Source: Maridesulfovibrio sp050916235 (GTDB lineage: Bacteria > Desulfobacterota > Desulfovibrionia > Desulfovibrionales > Desulfovibrionaceae). From it: a stretch of DNA of 64,000 bases. Below, one piece after another: positions 33,334 to 42,412 of the stretch; the stretch's first letter is position 1, and the number at the start of each line of letters is the position of its first letter. The stretch spans positions 1,922,001 through 1,986,000 of the forward strand of contig NZ_CP104854.1 in NCBI RefSeq assembly GCF_050916235.1, written 5' to 3'. A program made the position numbers and the translations under genes. The notes beneath the pieces were generated by a model. That model worked only from the letters and a program-made list of their open reading frames with translations, was not told the origin of the DNA and did not search any database.

Positions 33334-35634
33334 CTACTTTTTCAAGCACATGGTCTTGAAGTACTTCTTGCCGTCACGTTCGATACGTTCCACTCCGTGA
33401 ATATCGCTTTCATATCCGGGGAAGACGTTTTCGAAGTCCTGACGGGCCTTGAGATAGTCGAAGACAGGGCTGGCCTTGTCGTTGAGGATTTCGCCGCCCA
33501 TGATGACAGGAATGCCCGGAGGATAGGGCACGATCATTACTGCCGGGATACGGTCCTTCATATCCTTGAGTTCAACGTACTCAACATTTTTGCGCACGAC
33601 TGCGTGGTAGGCTTCCGCAGGCTTCATGGCCTGATCAGGGATAATCTGGAAGGCGGCCTGCATCTTGTCGAGAAGCTTGTGTTCTCTATAATAGTTGTGG
33701 ATGGCGTTGCAGTGGTCCTTGATGCCCACTCCGTCGTAGGCTTGCGGGAAGGCCTTGACCAGATCGGGCTGGACTATGTTCAGCGGTGCATTCGCATCGT
33801 AAAGTTCCTTGAACTTGAGCAGCCCGGCCAGCAGGGAGCCCTGCTTTGCGGAAGTTGTGCCCATGGAATTGAGCATTAGGAAAGAGTAATAGTCGGTCTT
33901 TTCGCAGACGATGCCGTGATTGATCAGGTAGTTTGTGACAATGGATGCGGGGATTCCTTCCTTTTCCATTGTCCCGTCTTCCTTCAGGCCGGGGGTGGTG
34001 AAGGTCAGCTTGATGGGGTCGAGCATGGCGTAGTTGTCTTCGATGTCGTCAAAGCCATGCCAGTTGTCCTTGGAACTGAATACCCACGGCCGCTGGTTGT
34101 TGCAGAGGTATTCGGTAGGAACATGTTCGAAGTCCATGATTTCACCGTCCATGTTCACCTGTCTCGGCTGCCACATTTCAAAGAACCACGATCCCGAATC
34201 ATGCATCTCGCGGGCAATGAGGGAAACTTTCTTGCGCAGATTGATTGCCTCGGTAATGGTTTCGTTCATGAGCGTTTCACCGCTGTCATCCATCATTTTG
34301 GTGGCAACATCCAGTGAAGCGATCATGCTGTACTGCGGAGAAGTGGAACCGTGCATCATGTAGGATTCGTTGAGTTCATCCCGGTCGATTTCAACATGGC
34401 TTCCATTGCGGACATGCAGCATCGAGGCCTGTGAAAATGCTGTCAGCAGCTTGTGGGTGGAGTGGGAGCAGAAGATCGGGGGATGGTTCTCGTTAAGGTC
34501 ATCGTCGGCCATGCCGAAGTGATCCTTGTACATGGAGTGGAAGCGTGCATAGGCGTACCATGCCTCGTCGAAATGGAGGTTGTCCACGCTCTTCTGAAGC
34601 TGCTTCTTGATGTTTACCACGTTGTAGCAGACTCCGTCATAGGTGGAGTTGGTCAGCGCGGACATGCGCACACTCTGTTTTTTGAGCTCCTCGGGAATCA
34701 GCTTGTTGTCATTGACCTTGGATTTTATGGATTCCTCGGAAAATTCGGAAAGGCGGCACGGGCCGATGATGCCGCGTTTGTTGCGCCGTGGGACCATGTA
34801 AATGGGATAGGCATCGGTGATGACCATGGCGTAGTTGAGCGATTTGTGGCAGTTGCGGTCAACAAAGGCGATGTCGTCACGCACAAGCTGGCTGCGCCAG
34901 ATGATCTGGTTCACGTTGGATGTTCCGTTCAGCACGTAGAAGGTGTGGTCGGCACCGAACACGCGGGCGGAGTTCTTTTCAGCATCCCCGACGACTCCGC
35001 TGTGGTCGAGCAGCGAACCAAGCTCCGGAACAGAAATGGACAGGTCGGAACGGAAGACGTTTTCACCGTAGAACTTGTACATGGCGACCCCGGCCGGACT
35101 TTTAAGGAACCCTTCCCCGCCCATGTGTCCCGGAGTATGCCAGGCATACTTGTATGCCTCGGAATATTTGACCATTTCGCCGAAAAATACCGGATAGACC
35201 GAACGGACATATTCCAGCAGCCTTGTCTCGATCCGTCCGGCAACAAATTCGGATGTGTCGGCTGTTTTCCACAGAAATTCATTGATTTTGCTGAGTACCG
35301 ATGTGGGGATGTTTTCCATGGCAAGCCGGTCAGTGAACAGGAAAACCGGAATGTTTCTGTTGCGCTTGCGGATTGCGTCCAGGAGTACTTCCGGTTCCAT
35401 CTCCTCCCCGACCTTTTCCCCTTTGATGTCCCAGTCAATGACCACTGCGCCGAAGTCAGCACGGGACATGAATATTTCAATGGCATCTTCGTAACTGTAA
35501 GAGGGGTGGACTGAACATTCCTGCTCGGAGACAAGTTCTTCCTCCAGTTCACGGAGCCTCAGGCCCTCGTCTGTCGGTGCATCAAACTGGCCTGAAACAA
35601 TCAGAATCGGCCACAAATGTTTGGTTATTTTCAT
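33334..35634 (-). CDS. AdiA-like arginine (Orn/Lys/Arg) decarboxylase
   Basis: This pyridoxal-phosphate decarboxylase of 766 residues starts at ATG 35634, which has AGGAG 8 nt upstream (the frame stays open further back but without a signal). It has the three-part build of inducible basic amino acid decarboxylases: an N-terminal wing resembling a receiver, the PLP core, and a C-terminal domain. CSHSTHKLLTAFSQ carries the PLP-binding Lys (about 395), and HTPGHMGGEGF and DEAWYAYARFH are conserved core motifs. The stretch NLHFDEAWYAYARF and the overall match to AdiA point to arginine, yielding agmatine and consuming a proton. With the two antiporters it would form an acid-resistance module. Confidence 0.9.
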   Translation of the reverse strand: MKITKHLWPILIVSGQFDAPTDEGLRLRELEEELVSEQECSVHPSYSYEDAIEIFMSRADFGAVVIDWDIKGEKVGEEMEPEVLLDAIRKRNRNIPVFLFTDRLAMENIPTSVLSKINEFLWKTADTSEFVAGRIETRLLEYVRSVYPVFFGEMVKYSEAYKYAWHTPGHMGGEGFLKSPAGVAMYKFYGENVFRSDLSISVPELGSLLDHSGVVGDAEKNSARVFGADHTFYVLNGTSNVNQIIWRSQLVRDDIAFVDRNCHKSLNYAMVITDAYPIYMVPRRNKRGIIGPCRLSEFSEESIKSKVNDNKLIPEELKKQSVRMSALTNSTYDGVCYNVVNIKKQLQKSVDNLHFDEAWYAYARFHSMYKDHFGMADDDLNENHPPIFCSHSTHKLLTAFSQASMLHVRNGSHVEIDRDELNESYMMHGSTSPQYSMIASLDVATKMMDDSGETLMNETITEAINLRKKVSLIAREMHDSGSWFFEMWQPRQVNMDGEIMDFEHVPTEYLCNNQRPWVFSSKDNWHGFDDIEDNYAMLDPIKLTFTTPGLKEDGTMEKEGIPASIVTNYLINHGIVCEKTDYYSFLMLNSMGTTSAKQGSLLAGLLKFKELYDANAPLNIVQPDLVKAFPQAYDGVGIKDHCNAIHNYYREHKLLDKMQAAFQIIPDQAMKPAEAYHAVVRKNVEYVELKDMKDRIPAVMIVPYPPGIPVIMGGEILNDKASPVFDYLKARQDFENVFPGYESDIHGVERIERDGKKYFKTMCLKK

Positions 35635-35786
35635 CCCGTGTACTCCTAGGATAATTAGGGTGTTTTGGCGGTAAGTTACTTTCAGCGATATTCTTTTAAG
35701 CTTCATACATGCCTACACGATTTCAGCTATTAAAGCTATCTTGTCTTTGTTAAGAAGGATGACTTTATAACTGGGCGGTACCGAAT

Positions 35787-35826
35787 AAAAAAGCAGCCTT
35801 CACCGGATAGGCTGGGGCTGCTTTTA
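35787..35826 (-). terminator. Terminator after the HBM chemoreceptor gene
   Basis: aaaagcagcc (35789-35798) pairs with ggctgctttt (35816-35825) and, read on the minus strand, ends in a run of six T. It lies 25 bp past the receptor stop. Confidence 0.8.
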
Positions 35827-35849
35827 TCGGGAACAGTTATGCAGGGAGA

Positions 35850-37844
35850 TTAAAACTTTTCAAAGTCATTGTCGTCGGCCCCCATGTCGAGGGATAGTCC
35901 GCCGAAGTCAGAAGCTTCAGGCCTTGGCTTATGGGGCTTGGGTGCCGGGGCAGGCGCAGGTGCAGAGGACGCTGCTGCCCGTCTTGGAGCCTGGGGCAGC
36001 GCTTTAGGACGTGAATGCCTCATTCCGCCGTAACCGCTGACCTTGAAAAATGAAATGGTGTTTTCAAGCTGTAGGCTCTGGGCGGAGAGTTCTTCGCTGG
36101 TGGAGGCCATTTCTTCGGAAGCCGAAGCATTCTGCTGGATTACCGCGTCAAGCTGGGCAATCGCCTTGCTGATCTGGGTCGCTCCTGCGTTTTGTTCCGA
36201 ACTGGCAGAGGATATTTCCTGAACCAGTTCGGCTGTTTTTTCGATGTTGGGCACCAGTTTTTCAAGCATGTCCCCGGCTTTTTCCGCTACGGTCACCGTG
36301 GTGGCGGAAAGTTCGCTGATCTCACCGGCGGCATTGCCGCTACGTTCTGCCAGCTTGCGAACTTCGGCGGCAACAACCGCGAATCCCTTGCCGTGCTCAC
36401 CTGCCCGGGCGGCCTCAATAGCTGCGTTAAGTGCCAGCAGGTTGGTCTGGCGGGCAATCTCCTCAATGATGGAGATTTTTTCGGCAATGTTTTTCATTGC
36501 TGAGACGGCCGTATTAACGGCTGCTCCGCTTTCGCGGGCATCGTCGGCTGCCTGAATGGCGATGTCCTCGGTGGTTTTGGCGTTGAGGGTGTTCTGCTGA
36601 ATGTTGCTGGCCATTTCTTCAATTGAAGCTGAAACCTCTTCAATTGATGCGGCCTGTTCAGTCGCTCCCTGGGAAAGCCCTTCAGCAGAGGCAGACAGCT
36701 CAGTACTTCCTGAGGCAACGTTGGTTGACCCCTCACGTACATCGGCAACAACCTGAGTGAGTTGAAGGGCCATTTCTTTCATATTGCCGTATACCCCGAT
36801 AGCCGGTTCAATAAACTGGAGGTCAAGGTCACCAGCTGCAATGCGACGTGCTACAATTGCGATTTCAGCAGGATCGCTGCCAAGCTGCCTGTTCACTGTT
36901 CTGATAAGGAACCCGGCTGTGAGAACTCCGACTGCAAGGGCAACGGCACTAAGGATGACAGCCATCATGATGGCCTGATTGTTGGCTGCCTGCAGTTTGG
37001 GGCCGAGAATTTCCTGATCAGCCATGACGGACAGTTTTACGTCTTCCACGTCATTGGCTATTTCAGGACCCAGCTTCTCCAGTTTGCCGGTAATGACTTC
37101 GTTCCTGGCAAAAATTACTTTGGTCAGGCTGTTGAAAGCGGAGACATATTGCTCTTTGAGGGTAATTATCTCGGCCAGAAGTTTGCGTCTTTCCGGATCA
37201 TGGATATTTTGTTCAAGAATATTAAGGCTCTTGTCCAGAGACTCCATTTCGCTTCTGGCTCTGTTTACGGAAGACTGCGTATTATCTTCTAGAAATTTTG
37301 CTACATAAAGCCTTGCCAGCAGCAGGTTGCGCATCGCGTATCCGCTTTTTACAGCTGCGTCCATGTCGTTGTCACGTTCAGCTGTTTCCAGAATACGGGT
37401 CAGCTTGCTTTCCAACTGCATTCCGTTAGCAGTCAGTATATCGTTAACATAATGATTACGTTCATCGCGGAATTTTTTTATTTCTGCAAAAGCTTCCCCG
37501 TACGAACCTACTCGCTCGTTTGCTTCAGCCACCAATCTTGCCCGTTCCGGTTTCTGAATCTCTTTAATGGCTTCGTCCATGAAACCGCGCATCTTTTTGT
37601 AATAATCCTCATATTCCTTAAGGGACTTGTCACTGCCTGAGAGGATGAAATCCTTAACGTTCATACGCACCATGAGCATGTTAGCCTGCAGTCGTCCGGT
37701 GAGGTTCGTGTTGCGGGCCAGTTCCCGGTACTGTGTGAAGCCGTCACTGGAGTTATCAAGAGCCCAAAACGATATCGCCGCCAGAATCAGCAGCAGGCCG
37801 AGAACCGAACCAAAACCAAGCATTAGCTTTGCAGATAGCTTCAT
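35850..37844 (-). CDS. Methyl-accepting chemotaxis protein with helical bimodular sensor
   Basis: This 664-residue receptor has membrane helices at about 7-28 and 290-315. Between them lies an all-helical periplasmic domain of about 260 residues, the size and pattern of HBM sensors (double four-helix bundle) that bind small organic acids in known cases. HAMP follows (RRIAAGDLDLQF), then a standard signalling domain with the tip RQTNLLALNAAIEAARAGEH at about 455-475. That tip is the EAARAG type, unlike the two receptors of the Wsp-like operon, so this one should feed the flagellar chemotaxis array. The C-terminus is Ala/Pro-rich and acidic (ends DDNDFEKF), without the NWETF-type tail. Confidence 0.93.
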   Translation of the reverse strand: MKLSAKLMLGFGSVLGLLLILAAISFWALDNSSDGFTQYRELARNTNLTGRLQANMLMVRMNVKDFILSGSDKSLKEYEDYYKKMRGFMDEAIKEIQKPERARLVAEANERVGSYGEAFAEIKKFRDERNHYVNDILTANGMQLESKLTRILETAERDNDMDAAVKSGYAMRNLLLARLYVAKFLEDNTQSSVNRARSEMESLDKSLNILEQNIHDPERRKLLAEIITLKEQYVSAFNSLTKVIFARNEVITGKLEKLGPEIANDVEDVKLSVMADQEILGPKLQAANNQAIMMAVILSAVALAVGVLTAGFLIRTVNRQLGSDPAEIAIVARRIAAGDLDLQFIEPAIGVYGNMKEMALQLTQVVADVREGSTNVASGSTELSASAEGLSQGATEQAASIEEVSASIEEMASNIQQNTLNAKTTEDIAIQAADDARESGAAVNTAVSAMKNIAEKISIIEEIARQTNLLALNAAIEAARAGEHGKGFAVVAAEVRKLAERSGNAAGEISELSATTVTVAEKAGDMLEKLVPNIEKTAELVQEISSASSEQNAGATQISKAIAQLDAVIQQNASASEEMASTSEELSAQSLQLENTISFFKVSGYGGMRHSRPKALPQAPRRAAASSAPAPAPAPKPHKPRPEASDFGGLSLDMGADDNDFEKF

Positions 37845-38026
37845 CTTATCCCCCAGAGAAAAGTTTTTTACTCAGCTGTGACATGCCCAATGGAGCCTAG
37901 TCGGTTCATCCAATGTACATAATTTTGCGAATCATTAAAAAAGAAAAGTTGCCTTTTTTACAATTCGTAATCGAAAATTGGCGTGGCAATGAGATATTGG
38001 GAATAATTTCGGCGGGTAAAAAAGAA

Positions 38027-38052
38027 AACCCTCATGATTTCTCATGAGGGTT
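38027..38052 (-). terminator. Terminator after tRNA-Phe
   Basis: aaccctcatga (38027-38037) and tcatgagggtt (38042-38052) are exact complements over a 4-nt loop; the minus-strand product ends in ttttcttttttac. It follows the 3' end of the tRNA by 11 bp. Confidence 0.85.
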
Positions 38053-38063
38053 GAATTCTCAAG

Positions 38064-38139
38064 TGGTGCCGAGGGAGAGAATTGAACTCCCGACACGGGG
38101 ATTTTCAGTCCCCTGCTCTACCGACTGAGCTACCTCGGC
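38064..38139 (-). tRNA. tRNA-Phe (GAA)
   Basis: The minus strand folds as a complete 76-nt tRNA with encoded CCA: acceptor GCCGAGG/CCTCGGC, D-arm with AGCTCAGTCGGTAGAGC, anticodon stem GGGGA/TCCCC with loop CTGAAAA (anticodon GAA), and a T-arm containing GTTCAATTC. All stems pair. It stands alone in the 400-bp gap between divergent genes and has its own terminator. Confidence 0.98.
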
Positions 38140-38253
38140 GCCGGAGATGCATTCCTAAACATAACGCCGGAACAAGTCAACATATTTCATCAATTAATAA
38201 AAATATAATCTTCAGTTCTTGCATTTGAAGTAGAAACCATTAATTTTTAAGTC

Positions 38254-39126
38254 ATGGGAAAAAACATTGAAAATAAACAGCAGTTGAACGGAATTCTTGC
38301 TTTTAAACAGGTTCCGTTCATGGGAAGCCGGATTCAAGTGCTCCGGGCCAGCTATGTTTCCCAGAATTTTTCCAGACATATGCATGAAGATTATGCCGTA
38401 GGAGTAATAGAACGGGGAGCCATGGCTTTCCGGTATCGCGGTTGCGATCTTGTGGCTTCAAGCGGACAGGTCAATCTGGTGGTGCCCGGAGAAGTGCATG
38501 ACGGACATGCTGCAGAGGATGAGGGCTGGACCTACAGCATGTTCTACCTGCCGCCTGAAGTTCTGCTCGGCGCTGCTGCGGAACTTTCAAAGCGCCCGGA
38601 ACAGCCCCACTTCAGACAGGGAATTCTCGACGACAGGTGGCTGTCCGCCAGATTGCTGGAAGTGCACAGAGCGGTGTCCTGCCCCTCTACCTCCTCTTTG
38701 GAAAAGGAAACCCTGCTTCTTGGCCTTTTGACCGGCTGGATCACCCGCCATGCAGATGCCGGAGGGGGCCTGACAGACCCCGGACATGAGCACAGGGCTG
38801 TCAATCTGGCCCGTGAGTTCATTGAAGACTGCTATGAAAGGGATCTGAGCCTTGAACAGCTGGCTTCACTTGGAGGCCTGAGTCACTATCACTTTGTACG
38901 CGTTTTTGAGAAGGAGACCGGCATAACTCCACATGCCTACCTGATGCAGACCCGGGTGAATCGGGCAAGAGGGATGCTCGACTCTTCAATGCGGCTGGCC
39001 GACATTGCTGCTGCATGCGGTTTCTTTGATCAGAGCCATTTTACCCGTCATTTCAGCAGACAGTTCGGGTTAACTCCCGGCAGATACCGCAATTTTATCC
39101 AAAACAGGGAATCCTCTTCCGGCTAG
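38254..39126 (+). CDS. AraC-family transcriptional regulator
   Basis: This 290-residue regulator has an N-terminal cupin-type ligand domain (about 15-150; FSRHMHEDYAVGVIERGAM, NLVVPGEVHDG) and a C-terminal double helix-turn-helix (about 185-285; LSLEQLASLGGLSHYHFVRVFEKETG, ADIAAACGFFDQSHFTRHFSRQFG, TPGRYR). It resembles regulators that sit beside amino acid or drug exporters. The EamA-type permease gene begins 27 bp downstream on the same strand, so the two probably form an operon and the permease is a likely target. ATG 38254 lacks a clear ribosome-binding site. Confidence 0.9.
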   Translation: MGKNIENKQQLNGILAFKQVPFMGSRIQVLRASYVSQNFSRHMHEDYAVGVIERGAMAFRYRGCDLVASSGQVNLVVPGEVHDGHAAEDEGWTYSMFYLPPEVLLGAAAELSKRPEQPHFRQGILDDRWLSARLLEVHRAVSCPSTSSLEKETLLLGLLTGWITRHADAGGGLTDPGHEHRAVNLAREFIEDCYERDLSLEQLASLGGLSHYHFVRVFEKETGITPHAYLMQTRVNRARGMLDSSMRLADIAAACGFFDQSHFTRHFSRQFGLTPGRYRNFIQNRESSSG

Positions 39127-39153
39127 GTTCGATCTCCAAAAAAGGAGTATCGA

Positions 39154-40065
39154 ATGTTCAAAGCATCCTTGAATCTGGCCTTGGCCATGGTAATTGTCGG
39201 CAGTTCGGTTGTCGCCGGAAAAATCATGGTGGACAGCCTGCCTGTTTTCTTATCCTCGGGTCTTCGTTTTCTTCTGGCATCTGCCCTGATCCTGCCTGTC
39301 CTGTTTCTTAAAGAGGGGGGCTTTCCGAAGCTCTCAAGGCGAAGCTGGGCTATCCTTGCCTTGCAGGCTTTGTGCGGATCATTTCTGTTTACAGTCTGCC
39401 TGCTCTTCGGACTCAGACATGTCAGCCCGGCCTCTGCCGGCATAATAACCAGTACCACCCCGGCCTTCATGGGGCTGATCGGACTGTTTTTTTTCAGGGA
39501 AAAAATCTCTGTCCCGGTCATGGCCGGAATAACTCTGTCACTTGCCGGAATTCTGGTGCTCAACACCGGGGCGGAGGGGGGAGGAGGCGGCAGTTCGGCA
39601 CTTGGTTTTCTTCTGGTGCTCGGCGCTGTTGCAGCGGAATCGATGTTCCTTGTCTTCCGCAAATGGATAAATGATCCGCTGTCCCCCCTTGCTGCCACTG
39701 CCCTGATTTCCCTGCTGGGCCTGTTCTGGTTTCTTCCTGCTTCCATATATGAATATATCGTAACCGACATTTCAGCAGTTCCGGTGTTGGGATGGTGCGC
39801 AGTGATTTATTACGGGGTTGTGGTTACGGTTCTGGCCTACCTTTTCTGGTTTGCAGGGGTGGTCCATGTTCCAGCTTCGGTTGCCGGAATATTTACCGGG
39901 ATCATGCCGGTTTCCGCTGTCTGCCTGTCTGCACTTCTGCTGGGCGAGGAGCTGCGCTGGTTTCATTATTCCGGGTGTTTTCTGGTGCTTGCGGGCATCA
40001 TGCTGATCTCAGGGGTGTTTTCGAGATATAAGATTTTAAGGGGAGCTTCCGTTCAGGACATTTGA
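39154..40065 (+). CDS. EamA/DMT-family permease
   Basis: This 303-residue inner-membrane transporter has ten predicted helices arranged as two EamA repeats (about 5-135 and 148-290). Typical family phrases are GSSVVAGKIMV, FGLRHVSPASAGIITSTTPAF and AGIFTGIMPVSAVCLSALLLGEELRW. Members export amino acids, purines or other small metabolites. AGGAG precedes ATG 39154. Its AraC-type neighbour upstream suggests induction by a small ligand, perhaps the exported substrate. Confidence 0.9.
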   Translation: MFKASLNLALAMVIVGSSVVAGKIMVDSLPVFLSSGLRFLLASALILPVLFLKEGGFPKLSRRSWAILALQALCGSFLFTVCLLFGLRHVSPASAGIITSTTPAFMGLIGLFFFREKISVPVMAGITLSLAGILVLNTGAEGGGGGSSALGFLLVLGAVAAESMFLVFRKWINDPLSPLAATALISLLGLFWFLPASIYEYIVTDISAVPVLGWCAVIYYGVVVTVLAYLFWFAGVVHVPASVAGIFTGIMPVSAVCLSALLLGEELRWFHYSGCFLVLAGIMLISGVFSRYKILRGASVQDI

Positions 40066-40227
40066 TGCCAATGCACACTCCCTGTTTTTCTTTACCGGGA
40101 AATCCTGTTATACCTTGTGGGGTGAAACATCCCGAAGTTGAGGAAAACCGATTTTAATTGAAAACAGGTTCAGTTTTATCCAGAATGAACTTTTTTTCAG
40201 GAAATAGTGACAGGGAGTAGCATAGAA

Positions 40228-41598
40228 ATGATTAAGGCAAGAGTTTTGACCAGGACTGAACCGCGCACAATAGACCTTATGCTGCAGCCGTTCTACGAGT
40301 TCGTCAGGGTTGAATCCTCAGGTGGTCTTGTACTGATAGCAGCTACGGCAATAGCCCTGATCTGGGCTAATTCCCCTTTGGGAGATTTATACGAGACGTT
40401 CAAGAATATTCCCCTGACCGTAGGGGCCGGAAAATTTATTCTTTCAAAACCGGCAATCCTGTGGATCAATGACGGCCTTATGGCAGTGTTCTTTTTTCTG
40501 GTCGGCCTTGAAATCAAGCGGGAGATATTGGTCGGCGAACTTAACTCGCTGCGTCAGGCTTCCCTGCCTATCTTTGCGGCTGTGGGTGGGATGGCTGTTC
40601 CGGCTGTCATCTATGCACTGTTCAATTCGGGAGCCTCTTCCGCCGACGGCTGGGGGATTCCCATGGCTACCGACATTGCTTTTTCACTAGGCGTTCTGTC
40701 CATGCTCGGCGACAGGGTTCCCCTTAGTCTTAAGGTCTTCCTTACGGCTGTTGCTATTGTCGATGACATCGGTGCAATTCTGGTCATTGCTGTTTTTTAT
40801 TCTTCGGGAATATCCTTGCTGGCAATCGGCATCGGTATCGTGGTCTTTTTCGGCATGCTGCTGCTGAACCGCATAGGAGTCAGGGCTCCGCTGCCGTATC
40901 TGCTGCTCGGCATAATAATGTGGCTGGCTTTTCTGAAGAGCGGAGTGCACGCTACTGTTGCCGGTGTTCTTGCTGCCATGACCATCCCGGCTTCAACGCG
41001 GATCTGCTGCAAGGATTTCGTCGGCTCAATGAGCGGACACCTTGAAGATTACGATAACGCGGCCGGAGACGGAGCTGTAACAATCTCCAACAAGCAGATG
41101 CTTTCCGCCCTTGGTCTTATGAGCAAGGATGTGCTCAAGGCCTCTCCACCGCTTAAGAGAATCGAACACAATCTGCATTACTGGGTGGCCTTTGCGATCA
41201 TGCCCATTTTTGCCCTGGCAAATGCCGGAATCAATATCAGTGGCGAAGGAGCAGGAATTGATCTGTTCCATCCTGTCAGTCTGGGCATCTTTTTCGGTCT
41301 CATCGGCGGAAAGGTCATAGGAATCTGCCTTGCCAGCTGGGCTTCCATAAGGCTCGGACTTGCGGATATGCCGCGCGGTATGTCTCCAGGCCATTTTTTC
41401 GGGGCATCACTGCTGGCCGGAATCGGATTTACCATGTCCATATTTATTGCCACCCTTGCGTGGGATGACAGCTCTCCATTTATAGTGAATGCCAAGTTCA
41501 GCATTCTGGCAGCTTCAGTTGTGGCAGGACTGCTGGGCTTTCTGGTCCTGTGGAGCTGTCCGCTGGCCACTGACTGCAGGGAAGGTGAATCCTCTTGA
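40228..41598 (+). CDS. nhaA: NhaA Na+/H+ antiporter
   Basis: This electrogenic antiporter expels Na+ in exchange for protons and supports pH and salt homeostasis. I start it at ATG 40228 (GGGAG about 10 nt upstream); GTG 40207 is an alternative, giving 7 more residues. The protein of 456 residues has about twelve helices and the NhaA signatures VGLEIKREILVGEL, MATDIAFSLGVL (with Asp), FLTAVAIVDDIGAILVIA (the paired Asp of the ion-binding site) and FFGASLLAGIGFTMSIFIA. A slightly long loop at about 290-320 (SMSGHLEDYDNAAGDGAV) is common outside enterobacteria. Its stop codon overlaps the next start (TTGA). Confidence 0.95.
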   Translation: MIKARVLTRTEPRTIDLMLQPFYEFVRVESSGGLVLIAATAIALIWANSPLGDLYETFKNIPLTVGAGKFILSKPAILWINDGLMAVFFFLVGLEIKREILVGELNSLRQASLPIFAAVGGMAVPAVIYALFNSGASSADGWGIPMATDIAFSLGVLSMLGDRVPLSLKVFLTAVAIVDDIGAILVIAVFYSSGISLLAIGIGIVVFFGMLLLNRIGVRAPLPYLLLGIIMWLAFLKSGVHATVAGVLAAMTIPASTRICCKDFVGSMSGHLEDYDNAAGDGAVTISNKQMLSALGLMSKDVLKASPPLKRIEHNLHYWVAFAIMPIFALANAGINISGEGAGIDLFHPVSLGIFFGLIGGKVIGICLASWASIRLGLADMPRGMSPGHFFGASLLAGIGFTMSIFIATLAWDDSSPFIVNAKFSILAASVVAGLLGFLVLWSCPLATDCREGESS

Positions 41599-42254
41599 GG
41601 TTTGAACGTGAAAAGGTGCAGGCGGTCATAGCAAGATACAGCGAGGACATCTCCTGGCTGGCAGAGCTGGATTGTCCTTCCGTTGTCTACAATAAAGGAA
41701 CCGGCCCTGTTGAAGGAGCTGTCGTTCTGCCAAATATCGGTCGGGAGTCCCATACCTACCTGACACATATTGTGCGCAACTATCCTGATTTTCCGGAATT
41801 CGTGGTTTTTCTGCAGGGCTCTCCATTCTTCCACATGGAAGAGGGAGCCGACTGCAGGACGCTTAATGCCCTTATTGCAGAACATGTGGAGCGTCGTGTT
41901 CCCTTCAAGGGGTTTGCATGGTTCCGTATGGTCTGCGACCGGCTGGGACGTCCTCACCAGATGGCTGATCCGTCCAAAAAGGGGCGTTGGCCCGGCTGGG
42001 GCAAGGATATTCCTGTAGGAAAGGTTTTTGAGAGGATGTTCGGACAGGCTGCCCCGGAAAGGTTTATCGCCAGTGCCGCGACCGGTCTGTTCATTGTCCG
42101 CAGGGATCGGATTCTGGTCCGGCCGTTGTCGTTTTATGAGAACGGTCTCTCCATTATTGAATCCGATCCGCTGGATGCAGAAAATACCGGCCATGCGTTC
42201 GAAAGACTGTGGCAGATTGTTTTTAACGGCAGCAGTAACCTTAACCCTTCCTGA
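41595..42254 (+). CDS. DUF3431-like protein
   Basis: This 219-residue soluble protein has the DUF3431 pattern: VIARYSEDISWL, VVYNKG, LPNIGRESHTYLTHIVRNY, FVVFLQGSPFFH, and later FIVRRDRIL with YENGLSIIE. The family is spread among fungi and bacteria and is remotely glycosyltransferase-like; no reaction is known. It begins at TTG 41595 inside the nhaA stop (TTGA overlap, GAAGGTG upstream), so it is translated from the antiporter mRNA. Why a putative sugar-transfer protein should follow nhaA is not evident. Confidence 0.75.
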   Translation: MRFEREKVQAVIARYSEDISWLAELDCPSVVYNKGTGPVEGAVVLPNIGRESHTYLTHIVRNYPDFPEFVVFLQGSPFFHMEEGADCRTLNALIAEHVERRVPFKGFAWFRMVCDRLGRPHQMADPSKKGRWPGWGKDIPVGKVFERMFGQAAPERFIASAATGLFIVRRDRILVRPLSFYENGLSIIESDPLDAENTGHAFERLWQIVFNGSSNLNPS

Positions 42255-42412
42255 TTATAATTTGTTCTCATAGTTGATATATGTATATTTGTTGTTACGG
42301 AGAGCGTTTTTCTTGCGTAATCAGTTCGCCGGTGTTTTATAAGAAGAAACACCTTTTTTTGTTTTTTAATCCGGTTGTATTTTTAAAGGCAAAGCCTGTA
42401 AGAAAGCATCAA

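Noticed and set aside
34453..35514. 353-residue open frame on the plus strand
   Set aside because: Antisense shadow of the arginine decarboxylase.
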